The notes: generated from the sequence alone by a model not told the origin. A stretch of 64,000 nucleotides of DNA from Flavobacteriaceae bacterium (GCA_002690805.1 NZFW01000026.1:65967-129966), one strand, 5' to 3'. Counted from the first letter of the stretch, positions 31,922 through 42,169 are shown. Program-made: numbers and translations.

Positions 31922-32694
31922 ACTTTATTTTTTGCTTCTTTCCATAAGATGTTAAAATCATTTAAACTCATATTGTAAATTGATTCGTTTTGTGACTTTA
32001 TTTTTTTTTCAATATATTTAAATCGATTGATAAATTTTTTATTTGCCTTTTTCAAAGCCAATTCAGGATCAATTTTAATAAATCTCGAATAATTTATCAA
32101 GGAAAAAAATAAATCTCCAAATTCCTCCTCAATAGATATTTTATTTTTAAGGTTAATTGCATTAATAAGCTCTTTTTCTTCCTCTTTAACTTTGTCCCAT
32201 ACATGTTCTGTTTTTTTCCATTCAAAACCAACTCCAGAAGCTTTATCTTGAATTCTTTGAGATTTAATTATTTCTGGTAAACTATTTGGAATGCCAGAAA
32301 AAATACTGTCATTACCCTCTTTAAGCTTAAGAGCCTCCCAATTTTGTTTTACATCTTTCTCGCTAGAAACTTTTGTGTTCTTATAAATATGTGGGTGACG
32401 ATTAATGAGCTTCTCTGAAATTGCTTTGGAAACATCACCAATATCAAACTGTTGGTTTTCTGAAGCTATCTTCGAGTAAAATACAACATGTAATAATAAA
32501 TCACCTAATTCTGATTTTATAGCTTTTGAATCTTTATCTATTATAGCCTCAGAAAGTTCATGAGTTTCTTCAATAGTTAATACTCTTAAAGATTCAAAAG
32601 TCTGCTTTTTATCCCATGGACATTTCAATCTAAGTTCATCCATAATATTTAATAGATTATCTATTAACTCAAGTTGAGTTTTTCTAGAGTTCAT
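31918..32694 (-). CDS. mazG: Nucleoside triphosphate pyrophosphohydrolase
   Basis: LRLKCPWDKKQTFESLRVLTIEETHELSEAI, ELGDLLLHVVFYSKIA, EEEFGDLFFSLINYSRF. Confidence 0.95.
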   Translation of the reverse strand: MNSRKTQLELIDNLLNIMDELRLKCPWDKKQTFESLRVLTIEETHELSEAIIDKDSKAIKSELGDLLLHVVFYSKIASENQQFDIGDVSKAISEKLINRHPHIYKNTKVSSEKDVKQNWEALKLKEGNDSIFSGIPNSLPEIIKSQRIQDKASGVGFEWKKTEHVWDKVKEEEKELINAINLKNKISIEEEFGDLFFSLINYSRFIKIDPELALKKANKKFINRFKYIEKKIKSQNESIYNMSLNDFNILWKEAKNKV

Positions 32695-32716
32695 ATGTGT
32701 TAGGATTTAATTTAAT

Positions 32717-33307
32717 TTATCTGTTTTTTAGAGGCTTAATGAACTTCATCTCATAATCAGTTTCAATTTTACCGGCACTAATATTTTTTAGTTTACCTTT
32801 TAAAAGTTTTCTTTTTAAAGGGGATAATTTATCCGTAAATAATATCCCTTCAATATGATCATACTCATGTTGTATAACTCGAGCAATAATTCCTTCATAT
32901 GATTCTTCAAATAAATTAAAATATTCATCATAGTATTTGATTATAATTTTTTCAGACCTTCTAATATCAGCTCTTAAATCAGGTATACTTAAACATCCTT
33001 CATTAAAATCCCAATCTTTCCCAGATTCTTGAATTATAATTGGATTAATCATAACTTTTTTAAAAGAATTTATCATCTCAATTTCATCATCATCCATTGT
33101 TTCATCATCAGAAAAAGGACTAGTATCAACAATAAACAAACGGATTGAAAAACCCACTTGAGGTGCAGCAAGCCCTACCCCTTTTGCATTATACATGGTT
33201 TCCCACATGTCTTTAATCAAGTTATTTAAATTTGGATATTTATCAGAAATTTTTTCTGCTTTTCTTTTCAGTACTGGGTTTCCATAACCAATAATAGGTA
33301 AAATCAT
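32717..33307 (-). CDS. def: Peptide deformylase
   Basis: GVGLAAPQVG, EGCLSIPD, VIQHEYDHIEGILF. Confidence 0.97.
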   Translation of the reverse strand: MILPIIGYGNPVLKRKAEKISDKYPNLNNLIKDMWETMYNAKGVGLAAPQVGFSIRLFIVDTSPFSDDETMDDDEIEMINSFKKVMINPIIIQESGKDWDFNEGCLSIPDLRADIRRSEKIIIKYYDEYFNLFEESYEGIIARVIQHEYDHIEGILFTDKLSPLKRKLLKGKLKNISAGKIETDYEMKFIKPLKNR

Positions 33308-33726
33308 TTTTGATAGCTTTTTAATTCTAAGTAGGATTGTAAAATAATAGTTGCGCTAATCTTATCAATAATTGATTTATTTCTTCTTCTTCTTTTTTTT
33401 AAGCCGGAATCCATGATAACTTGACTTGCAAGTTTAGATGTAAATCTTTCATCATGCCTAATAATCCTTACATTGGGTAACTTTTTTTTAAGGGTAGAGA
33501 TAAATTTGAGAATTTGTTTTTCAATGCTTGAAAAAGTTCCATCCTTTTGTCTTGGTTGACCAATAATTATAGCCTCAACATCATTATGTAATAAGTATTG
33601 CTGTAAAAATTCTATGGATTCTATAGAAGGCAAAGTAGTTAAACCGCTTGCTATTAACTGTAATGAGTCAGTATGTGCAATTCCAGTTCTCTTTTCTCCA
33701 TAATCTATGGCAACCAAACATCCCAT
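33304..33726 (-). CDS. ruvX: Holliday junction resolvase RuvX/YqgF
   Basis: VAIDYGEKRTGIAHTD, IIGQPRQKDGT, RHDERFTSKLA, DKISATIILQSYLE. Confidence 0.93.
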   Translation of the reverse strand: MGCLVAIDYGEKRTGIAHTDSLQLIASGLTTLPSIESIEFLQQYLLHNDVEAIIIGQPRQKDGTFSSIEKQILKFISTLKKKLPNVRIIRHDERFTSKLASQVIMDSGLKKRRRRNKSIIDKISATIILQSYLELKSYQK

Positions 33727-33813
33727 TTTTAAATTTTAACAAATATACATGTTTGACATTATAATTTAATTAGCTAAAACTTTGTTTTATTATTTTTATT
33801 TAAATTTTTAGAT

Positions 33814-34620
33814 ATGAAATATTTAATTGAAGCCGCATGGGAAAATCGGTATTTGTTAGAAAAAAAAGAAACCAAAAGTGCTATAATCGAGGTAATAAAT
33901 ATGCTCGACAATGGGTTTCTTAGGGTAGCTGAAAAAACTAAAAATGGCTGGAAGATAAATGAATGGATAAAAAAGGCTGTTATTTTATATTTTCCGATTC
34001 AAAAAATGAGCTCTATGGAGGTTGGACCTTTTGAATTTCACGACAAAATTCCCTTAAAAAAAGGGTTTGAAAAAAAAAATATACGTGTGGTGCCCCATGC
34101 GATAATAAGACATGGGGCATATGTGGCAGGAGACACGATTTTAATGCCAAGTTATACTAATATTGGTGCCTATATAGACAAAGGAACAATGATTGACACA
34201 TGGGCAACTGTTGGTAGTTGTGCTCAAATTGGAAAAAATGTACACCTAAGCGGAGGTGTAGGGGTTGGAGGGGTTCTTGAACCAATTCAAGCTTCACCAG
34301 TAATTATTGAAGATGATGCCTTTATTGGATCTAGATCAATAATTGTTGAAGGTGTTAAAATTGAAAAAGAGGCTGTCCTTGGAGCTAATGTAGTTTTAAC
34401 TGCATCTACTAAGATTATTGATGTTACAGGTTCAAAACCAATTGAATTAAAAGCCGTGGTACCATCTCGGTCAGTTGTTATTCCTGGTAGTTATGAAAAA
34501 ATTTTTAATGCTGGAAAATATCAAGTACCCTGTGCACTAATTATAGGTAAAAGAAAAGAAAGTACTGATAAAAAAACATCTCTTAACGATGCTTTAAGAG
34601 AAAATAATATTTCTGTTTAA
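33814..34620 (+). CDS. dapD: 2,3,4,5-tetrahydropyridine-2,6-dicarboxylate N-succinyltransferase
   Basis: VVPHAIIRHGAYVAGDTILMPSYTNIGAYIDKGTMIDTWATVGSCAQIGKNVHLSGGVGVGGVLEP. Confidence 0.97.
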   Translation: MKYLIEAAWENRYLLEKKETKSAIIEVINMLDNGFLRVAEKTKNGWKINEWIKKAVILYFPIQKMSSMEVGPFEFHDKIPLKKGFEKKNIRVVPHAIIRHGAYVAGDTILMPSYTNIGAYIDKGTMIDTWATVGSCAQIGKNVHLSGGVGVGGVLEPIQASPVIIEDDAFIGSRSIIVEGVKIEKEAVLGANVVLTASTKIIDVTGSKPIELKAVVPSRSVVIPGSYEKIFNAGKYQVPCALIIGKRKESTDKKTSLNDALRENNISV

Positions 34621-35525
34621 TTAATCTTCGTTAAAATCATTGAAAACCAATACCGGGTAATTGTTATAAATATTCCTCTTTTAACTTTTGAAAAAGGAGA
34701 TAAAATAATAAGCTCAATTAATGATTGAATTATTATCAATATATGAGCAATGAGTTTACCTAAACCTCTAAAATGCTTTTGAACATATTTATGCGATGAA
34801 ATTATAACTTCCGATTTTGTTTTAATTTTAATTTCAGAATTTTTTCTGGATGCGCCTCCATGAATATGAATACACTTCCATCTATTTAATAGAACTACTT
34901 TCATGTTATTTTCGTAGGCTCTTTTACATAAATCTACATCTTCAAAATACATCCAAAAATACTCATCCCAACCACCAATCTTTTTAAAATCTGCGATTCT
35001 TAACAAGACAAAAGATCCTGAAATCCAATCAGGAAAAGAAATTTCCTTTTGAGAAATTATTTTTTTTAATTGTGATCTATTAAATATCCTTTCCAAACTT
35101 CGAAAGACAGAAAACATGTTTAAGGTATTAGGAAATATACCAAACGGATAAGATAACTTTCCTTTATCACTTATCTGTTTGATACTGATTAATCTATAAT
35201 CAGGGTTTTTATCACAATATGGAATTAATGTTTCCAGACAAGATTTAGGAATTTCAGTGTCAGGATTAAGAAATAAAACCCATTTTGTTTTAGCTAGTTT
35301 AGCCCCAACATTACATCCATATGAGAAACCCCCATTAAACTTTTCTTTAACAAATTCTACCCAAGAAAATTTTTTAATAAAAGATTTTATATTGTCATCA
35401 TTGGAAAAATTATCAACAACAATAACTTTTTTAATTTTTGCTGACTGATTTTCTAGGCTTTTAAGACAAATAAAGAGCTTATCCCAACACCTATAATTTA
35501 CAATTACTATTGTTAAATCTAACAT
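34617..35525 (-). CDS. Glycosyltransferase family 2 (rhamnosyltransferase-like)
   Basis: LTIVIVNYRCWDKLFICLKSLENQ, WVLFLNPDTEIPKSCL, WMYFEDVDLCKRAYENN. Confidence 0.92.
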   Translation of the reverse strand: MLDLTIVIVNYRCWDKLFICLKSLENQSAKIKKVIVVDNFSNDDNIKSFIKKFSWVEFVKEKFNGGFSYGCNVGAKLAKTKWVLFLNPDTEIPKSCLETLIPYCDKNPDYRLISIKQISDKGKLSYPFGIFPNTLNMFSVFRSLERIFNRSQLKKIISQKEISFPDWISGSFVLLRIADFKKIGGWDEYFWMYFEDVDLCKRAYENNMKVVLLNRWKCIHIHGGASRKNSEIKIKTKSEVIISSHKYVQKHFRGLGKLIAHILIIIQSLIELIILSPFSKVKRGIFITITRYWFSMILTKIN

Positions 35526-35602
35526 CAGATCAAATATAGTTTCTTTTTGACTTATGGGTTATTTTAAATAAAAGTACTTTTGTTTATTAATAATTCATTT
35601 AA

Positions 35603-36640
35603 ATGAAAGTATTAGTAATACAACAAAAAATGATTGGGGATGTTTTAATTAGCAGCATACTATGTGAAAATATTAAAAAATGGAATTCATCTTCAAGAAT
35701 TGATTTTATAGCAAACAGAAAAACATTACCTATACTTCAAAACAATCCAAATATTAATAAAGTTGTAGTTTTCGAAGATTACTTCAAAAAAGATAAAATA
35801 TCTCTTTTTAAATTCTTAATAAATCAACAAAATAAAAAATATGATATTATTATTGATGCATATGGTAAAACTGAGAGTATTTTAACTTGTTTTTTTACTC
35901 CTGCTAAGATTAAAATTGGATTTAAGAAGTGGTATTCAAAGTGGTTTTATACAAAATCTATTTCAAGAATAAAGACAAGAACTAAAAATGATTTACAATT
36001 AACAATAATAAATAGAATAGAATTATTAAAGCCAATTATTGGAGAAAAATTTGACTATATAATTAAACCTAAAATTTATATAGGTAAAAAAGAGAAAAAG
36101 CTTTCAAGTGAAAAATTTATGAATATAAAATTACCTATTGTTATGATAAGTTTAATTGGAAGCTCCAAGCTTAAAACTTATCCTTTAAATGAGATGAGTG
36201 AACTTTTGAATTATATAACTAAAAACTACCAGTTTAAATTAATTTTAAATTATATGAAAGAGCAAGAAAATGAAGCAAAATCATTAATAAATTTAATTAA
36301 TTCTCAAACTAAAAACTCAATTTTAGATATAACACCCAATAATCTTCGAGATTATATTTGCATTGTTTCCCAATGTAATGCTATAATTGGCAACGAAGGA
36401 GGAGCCATAAATATCGCTAAAGCACTAAACTTACCTAGTTTTTCAATTTTTTCTCCACAAATAGATCCAAGCGGTTGGATTAATCCATCATCAAATGAGG
36501 TCGGAGTTCACATAATGAATTATGAAAAAAGTTTTAGAAACTTTAAACTTAGTAAAAGGGAAATTTTAAAATGGTATAAAAGATTGAAATTTGAATATTT
36601 TAAAGATGAATTAACTAGTTTTTTGAATCAATTGGAGTAA
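35603..36640 (+). CDS. Glycosyltransferase family 9 (heptosyltransferase-like)
   Basis: VLVIQQKMIGDVLISSILCENIKK, NPNINKVV, AIIGNEGGAINIAKALNLPSFSIFSP. Confidence 0.88.
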   Translation: MKVLVIQQKMIGDVLISSILCENIKKWNSSSRIDFIANRKTLPILQNNPNINKVVVFEDYFKKDKISLFKFLINQQNKKYDIIIDAYGKTESILTCFFTPAKIKIGFKKWYSKWFYTKSISRIKTRTKNDLQLTIINRIELLKPIIGEKFDYIIKPKIYIGKKEKKLSSEKFMNIKLPIVMISLIGSSKLKTYPLNEMSELLNYITKNYQFKLILNYMKEQENEAKSLINLINSQTKNSILDITPNNLRDYICIVSQCNAIIGNEGGAINIAKALNLPSFSIFSPQIDPSGWINPSSNEVGVHIMNYEKSFRNFKLSKREILKWYKRLKFEYFKDELTSFLNQLE

Positions 36641-37423
36641 TCCATTGTCTGATTTGATTTTTTTATTTAAAATAGATGATTTTTGAATTAAATCATTTTC
36701 TGAAAAGTGTGATTCATCTTTTTGGTCATGATCAAGATGATAAACTATAGCACAAAATTTAACTCTTTTCCCTTTAATATTGTTATTATGGAGTCTAATC
36801 ATTAAGTCTGAATCTTCTCTTCCCCATCCTATGAAATCATTATTATATCCATTTACAGAAATAAAGTCTTTTCTCCAAAAAGATGTGTTACAACCTCTAA
36901 ACTTATGTGATATTGTATTATTTTGTTTGTAAAAATATTTAAAAAAAGGAATCCTAATTATTCTAAATCTTTTCTTAATATATGGACTAAAAAGAGAGAA
37001 AGTTAATATCTTATTATTGTTTTGATAACAATACAAGAATTTTGAAACGTATGTTTTTTTTATGTGAACTCTGGTTCCAAATAAATAACATCCTTTTTTT
37101 GCATTAATAATATGATCGTATATAAAATATTTATTAGGAATACAATCTCCATCAATTTGTATTATGTAATCCGATTTTGAAATATTTACGGCTTTGTTGA
37201 GAATCAAAGCTTTTCTAAAACCAAAATCTTCTTGATTAACATGAATGAGTTTTGATGAAATCTTATTTTTCCATGAATCTATAACCTTATGTGTATTAAT
37301 TTCATTTCCATCTTCTGCAATAATTATCTCATTTGGTAATTTAACTTGTTTAGAAACTGCATCAATAATAACGTTCAGGACTTCTGAAGAATTATAAGTT
37401 GAAATTATTAATGAAACTGTCAT
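36611..37423 (-). CDS. Glycosyltransferase family 2
   Basis: VSLIISTYNSSEVLNVIIDAVSKQ, YIIQIDGDCIPN, FIGWGREDSDLMIRLHNN. Start reset from TTG 37435 to ATG 37423. Confidence 0.9.
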   Translation of the reverse strand: MTVSLIISTYNSSEVLNVIIDAVSKQVKLPNEIIIAEDGNEINTHKVIDSWKNKISSKLIHVNQEDFGFRKALILNKAVNISKSDYIIQIDGDCIPNKYFIYDHIINAKKGCYLFGTRVHIKKTYVSKFLYCYQNNNKILTFSLFSPYIKKRFRIIRIPFFKYFYKQNNTISHKFRGCNTSFWRKDFISVNGYNNDFIGWGREDSDLMIRLHNNNIKGKRVKFCAIVYHLDHDQKDESHFSENDLIQKSSILNKKIKSDNGLLQLIQKTS

Positions 37424-37503
37424 AATGAAATACAAATATAAATAGAAATCAATGTTTTATAACTTAGAGAATATTAAACTGTATTTTTGATAAAATTTTT
37501 TCA

Positions 37504-38061
37504 ATGATTAGTGAAATTAAAAAGACTATTAAAGTATTAAAAAGGGGAGGCTTAATATTATATCCTACAGATACTGTTTGGGGAATAGGGTGTGATGCAA
37601 CAAATACTGATGCAGTTAAAAATATTTATAAAATTAAAAATCGTCCATCAGAAAAAGCCCTTATATGTTTAGTTGAAGACATTAAAATGCTTAAAAAATA
37701 CATTTCCAATATTCCCAAAGAAATAAATCATTTAATTAATGATCCAACCCCTACTACTATAATATACAATGATCCTAAAAACATTGCTAAAAATCTTGTT
37801 GGAAGTGATAATACATTAGCAATTAGAATACCTAGACATTTGTTTAGTCAACGTTTAATAGCTGAATATGGAAAACCGATAGTTTCAACTTCTGCAAATA
37901 TTAACAAAAATAAAACGCCTAAAGTTTTTTCAGAAATCTCAAGTTCAATTTTGGAAGGTGTTGATCATGTTGTAAATTTGGAAAAAGAAAAAATAGGGAT
38001 AATGCCATCTAGAATTTTTAAAATCGGTGATAATGGAAAAATTTTAACTATTCGTAAATAG
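37504..38061 (+). CDS. L-threonylcarbamoyladenylate synthase (Sua5/YciO/YrdC family)
   Basis: LKRGGLILYPTDTVWGIGCDATN, YKIKNRPSEKALICLVE, LAIRIPRH, PIVSTSANINKNKTP. Confidence 0.93.
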   Translation: MISEIKKTIKVLKRGGLILYPTDTVWGIGCDATNTDAVKNIYKIKNRPSEKALICLVEDIKMLKKYISNIPKEINHLINDPTPTTIIYNDPKNIAKNLVGSDNTLAIRIPRHLFSQRLIAEYGKPIVSTSANINKNKTPKVFSEISSSILEGVDHVVNLEKEKIGIMPSRIFKIGDNGKILTIRK

Positions 38062-39489
38062 ATGGAGTTATCAATTACAGAAAATTTAATTAATTCAAGC
38101 ATTATTCAAAAATTAAAAAAGGTGGTTGAGGAATCGAAAATAGAATCATACATAATTGGTGGATTTGTAAGAGACTATTTATTGGATAATAAAAAATCTA
38201 AAGATATTGACATTGTATGTATTGGAAGTGGAATTGATGTCGCAAAGGCTTTAAAAAAAAATCTTCCAAATTCAAGTAAAATTCAAATTTTTAAAAATTA
38301 TGGAACCGCAATGTTTACATGGAATGATATGGTTCTTGAATTTGTTGGTGCAAGAAAAGAATCTTATACAAGTGAAAGTAGAAATCCTAATATTAAAATT
38401 GGCTCTTTAAAAGATGATCAAAAAAGACGAGATTTTACAATCAACGCGATGGCAATAAGCCTAAATAAATCAAATTTTGGGACAATTATCGATCCTTTTG
38501 ATGGTATTAATGATTTAAAAAATAATTTGCTAAAAACACCTCTGGATCCTGATAAAACATTTAGCGATGACCCTTTAAGAATGTTGAGATGTATTCGGTT
38601 TGCTACTCAGTTAAATTTTACAATTGAAAAAAATTCATTAAAATCTATTGGTCTTAATAGAAATAGAATTGAGATAGTTTCTAAAGAAAGAATTGTAGAT
38701 GAATTAAATAAGATTATTTCTTCACAAAAACCATCTATTGGATTTATGGTTTTAGATCAAACCGGTTTATTAGATCAAATACTTCCTGAAATTAAAAATC
38801 TAAAAGGAATTGAAGAAATTGAAGGTTTCAAACATAAAGATAACTTTTACCATACTCTGGAAGTTCTAGATAATATATGTGAATCAACAAATAAACTTTG
38901 GCTAAGATGGGCTGCACTTCTTCATGATATTGGAAAAGCACCTACAAAAAAGTTATCAAATGATATTGGATGGACTTTTCATGGTCATGAATTTGTTGGC
39001 TCAAAAATGGTTTATAAATTGTTTAAAAGGCTTAAAATGCCTTTAAATGATAAAATGAAATATGTTCAAAAACTTGTTTTAATGAGCTCTCGTCCGATAG
39101 TTATTGCTCAAGATTTAGTTACAGATGCTGCAGTTAGGAGATTAGTTTTTGATGCAGGTGATAATATAGATGATTTAATATGTTTGTGTAAGGCAGATAT
39201 AACAACTAAGAATAAAAAGAAGTTTTCTGAATACCATAGAAATTTTGAAATAGTAACAAATAAAATAATTGAAGTTGAAAAAAGAGATAGAATTAGAAAT
39301 TTTCAACCACCAGTTAATGGAGAATCGATTATGAAATATTTTAATTTGAAGCCTTGTAAAGAAGTTGGAAAAATTAAAGAAATAATTAAGGAAGCTATTT
39401 TAGAGGGGAAAATTCCAAACAATAAAAATGATGCGCTTAAATTAATGAAGTTAACAGGTAAAGAATTGGGATTAAAAACTAATGAATAA
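38062..39489 (+). CDS. CCA tRNA nucleotidyltransferase with HD domain
   Basis: SYIIGGFVRDYLLDNKKSKDIDIVCIG, RRDFTINAMAISL, DDPLRMLRCIRFATQL, LLHDIGKAPTK. Confidence 0.95.
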   Translation: MELSITENLINSSIIQKLKKVVEESKIESYIIGGFVRDYLLDNKKSKDIDIVCIGSGIDVAKALKKNLPNSSKIQIFKNYGTAMFTWNDMVLEFVGARKESYTSESRNPNIKIGSLKDDQKRRDFTINAMAISLNKSNFGTIIDPFDGINDLKNNLLKTPLDPDKTFSDDPLRMLRCIRFATQLNFTIEKNSLKSIGLNRNRIEIVSKERIVDELNKIISSQKPSIGFMVLDQTGLLDQILPEIKNLKGIEEIEGFKHKDNFYHTLEVLDNICESTNKLWLRWAALLHDIGKAPTKKLSNDIGWTFHGHEFVGSKMVYKLFKRLKMPLNDKMKYVQKLVLMSSRPIVIAQDLVTDAAVRRLVFDAGDNIDDLICLCKADITTKNKKKFSEYHRNFEIVTNKIIEVEKRDRIRNFQPPVNGESIMKYFNLKPCKEVGKIKEIIKEAILEGKIPNNKNDALKLMKLTGKELGLKTNE

Positions 39490-40504
39490 TAAATTTATTT
39501 TTTCTTTAAAAGCTTCAATAATTTTAATTTTTCTTGTTATTGCAGCTGGAGCAACTGTCAGAATGACTGGAAGTGGAATGGGGTGTCCTGATTGGCCAAA
39601 ATGTTTTGGCTATTTGATTCCACCCACAGAAAGAGTTCAATTAGAGTGGAAGTCAAGTTTTTCATATAACAAAAATGAAATAATAATTGTAAATGAATCA
39701 CTTCGAATAGCTAAAAATGACTTTATATCAGGAGATGTTTTTAATGAATATAACTGGGCTCCATATTTAAAACATGATTATGCTATTTTTAATGCATACC
39801 ATACATGGATTGAATTTATAAATAGATTAATTGGAGTAATTGCTGGAATTGCTACACTTTCAATGTTATTTTTCTCAATTTCATATTGGAAAAAAAATAA
39901 AGTAATAGTTTTAGTCTCTCTATTAGTGGTCATTGGTATGGGGTTCCAAGCATGGCTTGGAAAAGAAGTAGTTGACTCCAACCTTCTTCCACTTAAAATA
40001 ACTATTCATATGATAATGGCATTAGCTATTCTTGCATTACTTATTTTAGCTCTACATCTGACTAAAAATAAAAAGATTAATTTAAAAAATAATACAAAAA
40101 TAATTTACATAACTTCAATTGGTTTTATACTCACCTTAATTCAAATTTTTTCTGGAACACAAGTAAGACAATTTATAGATCTTCAAATGAATCAATATCC
40201 CTTTGATCATCAGTTATGGCTTAAGTTTGCACCTATAAAATTTTATTTTCATAGAAGTTTCTCAACAATTATAATAGTAACTCATTTATATCTCTTTTTT
40301 GAGTTCTACAAAAAAAATATTATTCCCAATGCACTAAAGATATTACTCATTTTTATAGGTCTTGAAATTATTACAGGAGTTTTGATGTATTACTTGGATT
40401 TTCCAATAACAACTCAACCGATTCATTTATTCTTAGCAACTGTAATTTTTAGTGCTCAATTATACTTATTGTTTCAATTAAAACTAACGAATTTAAATCA
40501 ATGA
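39482..40504 (+). CDS. ctaA: Heme A synthase (CtaA/COX15)
   Basis: AAGATVRMTGSGMGCPDWPKCFG, YHTWIEFINRLIG, FQAWLGKEVVDSNLLP; multi-TM. Confidence 0.93.
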   Translation: MNNKFIFSLKASIILIFLVIAAGATVRMTGSGMGCPDWPKCFGYLIPPTERVQLEWKSSFSYNKNEIIIVNESLRIAKNDFISGDVFNEYNWAPYLKHDYAIFNAYHTWIEFINRLIGVIAGIATLSMLFFSISYWKKNKVIVLVSLLVVIGMGFQAWLGKEVVDSNLLPLKITIHMIMALAILALLILALHLTKNKKINLKNNTKIIYITSIGFILTLIQIFSGTQVRQFIDLQMNQYPFDHQLWLKFAPIKFYFHRSFSTIIIVTHLYLFFEFYKKNIIPNALKILLIFIGLEIITGVLMYYLDFPITTQPIHLFLATVIFSAQLYLLFQLKLTNLNQ

Positions 40505-40980
40505 TATTAAGAATAAGAACAATTCTAGATGTTGAAGAAGATGTTCTTCGGGACATTGAAATAGATGAAAAATTTCTACTTAAAGATCTTCATGATTTAA
40601 TAATTAAATCATACGGGTTTGAAGGAAAAGAAATGGCATCTTTTTATAAAACTAATGAAGGTTGGGAGCAAGGAGATGAAATGAGCTTATTTGATTTAGG
40701 AATTGGAAAAGATTATTCTAATGATAGTTTAAATACAATTTTTAACTCTGAAAACAATCGACTAATTTATGTCTATGATTTTTTAGAATTATGGACTTTT
40801 TTTATAGAAGTAATGGAGATTTCTGAAATTAATAAAAATACTACATACCCCAATTTAGTTTTTTCTAAAGGAAAGGTGCCAGAAAAGTCCCCATCAAAAA
40901 TATTCCAAGAATCAAATTCTAAAACTGATATTGAAAAAAATGAGGATAATCCTAGTTTAGATTATGATGATTTTTATTGA
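40501..40980 (+). CDS. pRiA4b ORF-3 / IS1096 passenger-like family protein
   Basis: LRDIEIDEKFLLKDLHDLIIKSYGFEGKEMASFYKTNEGWEQG, RLIYVYDFLELWTFFIEV. Confidence 0.75.
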   Translation: MILRIRTILDVEEDVLRDIEIDEKFLLKDLHDLIIKSYGFEGKEMASFYKTNEGWEQGDEMSLFDLGIGKDYSNDSLNTIFNSENNRLIYVYDFLELWTFFIEVMEISEINKNTTYPNLVFSKGKVPEKSPSKIFQESNSKTDIEKNEDNPSLDYDDFY

Positions 40981-41030
40981 TATCTCTTTAACACAAATTT
41001 AGAGCTCTATTTCATTAGCTCATGTTATAT

Positions 41031-42095
41031 TTAATTTCTCAAAAAAGAAATCGGTTTAATGTTTTTGTAATTCCTTTTTAAGAAAGCTAATGAAGCTTCC
41101 ATTATATCTCCCATTGATTTACTTTCTTTAAAAGCTTTATCATTTGTAAATTTATAAATTTCAATTTTCAGTTTATTTAAATTTTCATCAATTGTGATTG
41201 AACTTTCTTTCATTGAAGCTAATAATTGATCAATTTTTTCCTCATTGCTTATTATTCTTTTTGCAACAATCGATCTTTCTTCAATTTTATATTGATCTAT
41301 TGAATCATGTGTAAGTTTTTTTTGGATCATTTTAATTAAAGGTTGATTTTCTTTAAAAAATTGAGGACGATAAACTGAAAATCTTCCCTCAAAGCTTTGT
41401 TGATCAAAATCAATGGCTCGAATTCTGTAAATAACTTGATCAAAGTCGTGAATAGGAACTATTACATAATTATAGGCTCTCATGTCGCCCAATAGACGAA
41501 CCATACACCTTTCATTAAACTTTACATATTCTTTTGCAATTTGAGATTGTTCTGATTCTGAACATTTAGGAAGCATCTCTTTTATAAACACATCTCCAGG
41601 TATTCCAGCAACATGTTCTTCAATTAAGGTTGAATCATTCACTAAAAAGTTTAAATTATAAGGTGAAAGCATATGTTCAAACTCCAAGCCAAATACCCTT
41701 GAAGAATCAGTTTTTTTTATATAAAAATAGGTGAAATTATCATTCAAAATATTTCTTACTTTGACTCTAAAAGGTTTTGAATTTCCAAAAGTACAGTAAT
41801 CTATTGCATCAATATTAAGATAACTTAATGTTGACTCATTTCCATCAGAGTGAAGAATAGTGTAAAGTTGTTTTAAACTATAATCAATTTCTTTTAAATC
41901 ACTATCAGAGTAATAAACCCTTGACCACAAGGTGTCATTATCCTTTTCATCATAGACAACTACACTTCCTTGGAACCTTAATAAATCATCGTATGAAATC
42001 GGAATTTCCATCCACCTATTAAATTCAATCAAATATTGCTTTAAAATATTTGATATTGGATAAAAAGGTTTTTTTTTGGAGATAAGTTTTTTCAT
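41031..42095 (-). CDS. Conserved hypothetical protein, possible divergent protein-kinase-like fold
   Basis: 354-aa ORF; FYIKK...LEFEHML, LIEEHVAGIPGD, RLLGDMRAYNYV, RIRAIDFDQQS arranged in kinase order. Confidence 0.8.
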   Translation of the reverse strand: MKKLISKKKPFYPISNILKQYLIEFNRWMEIPISYDDLLRFQGSVVVYDEKDNDTLWSRVYYSDSDLKEIDYSLKQLYTILHSDGNESTLSYLNIDAIDYCTFGNSKPFRVKVRNILNDNFTYFYIKKTDSSRVFGLEFEHMLSPYNLNFLVNDSTLIEEHVAGIPGDVFIKEMLPKCSESEQSQIAKEYVKFNERCMVRLLGDMRAYNYVIVPIHDFDQVIYRIRAIDFDQQSFEGRFSVYRPQFFKENQPLIKMIQKKLTHDSIDQYKIEERSIVAKRIISNEEKIDQLLASMKESSITIDENLNKLKIEIYKFTNDKAFKESKSMGDIMEASLAFLKRNYKNIKPISFLRN

Positions 42096-42146
42096 TTTAT
42101 TACATATAAATACTAAATTACCATGTTTAACAACATAAACAACAAA

Positions 42147-42169
42147 TTTTAAAATTAGTAATTTTAAAA
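42147..42169. repeat. AT-rich inverted repeat (11-bp arms) upstream of uvrB
   Basis: TTTTAAAATTA-G-TAATTTTAAAA, perfect arms, in divergent intergenic region. Confidence 0.6.

Noticed and set aside
40501-40980. Possible mobile element because the family name refers to IS1096/plasmid pRiA4b
   Set aside because: No transposase, terminal inverted repeats or target duplications; the gene is tightly packed after ctaA (4-nt overlap).
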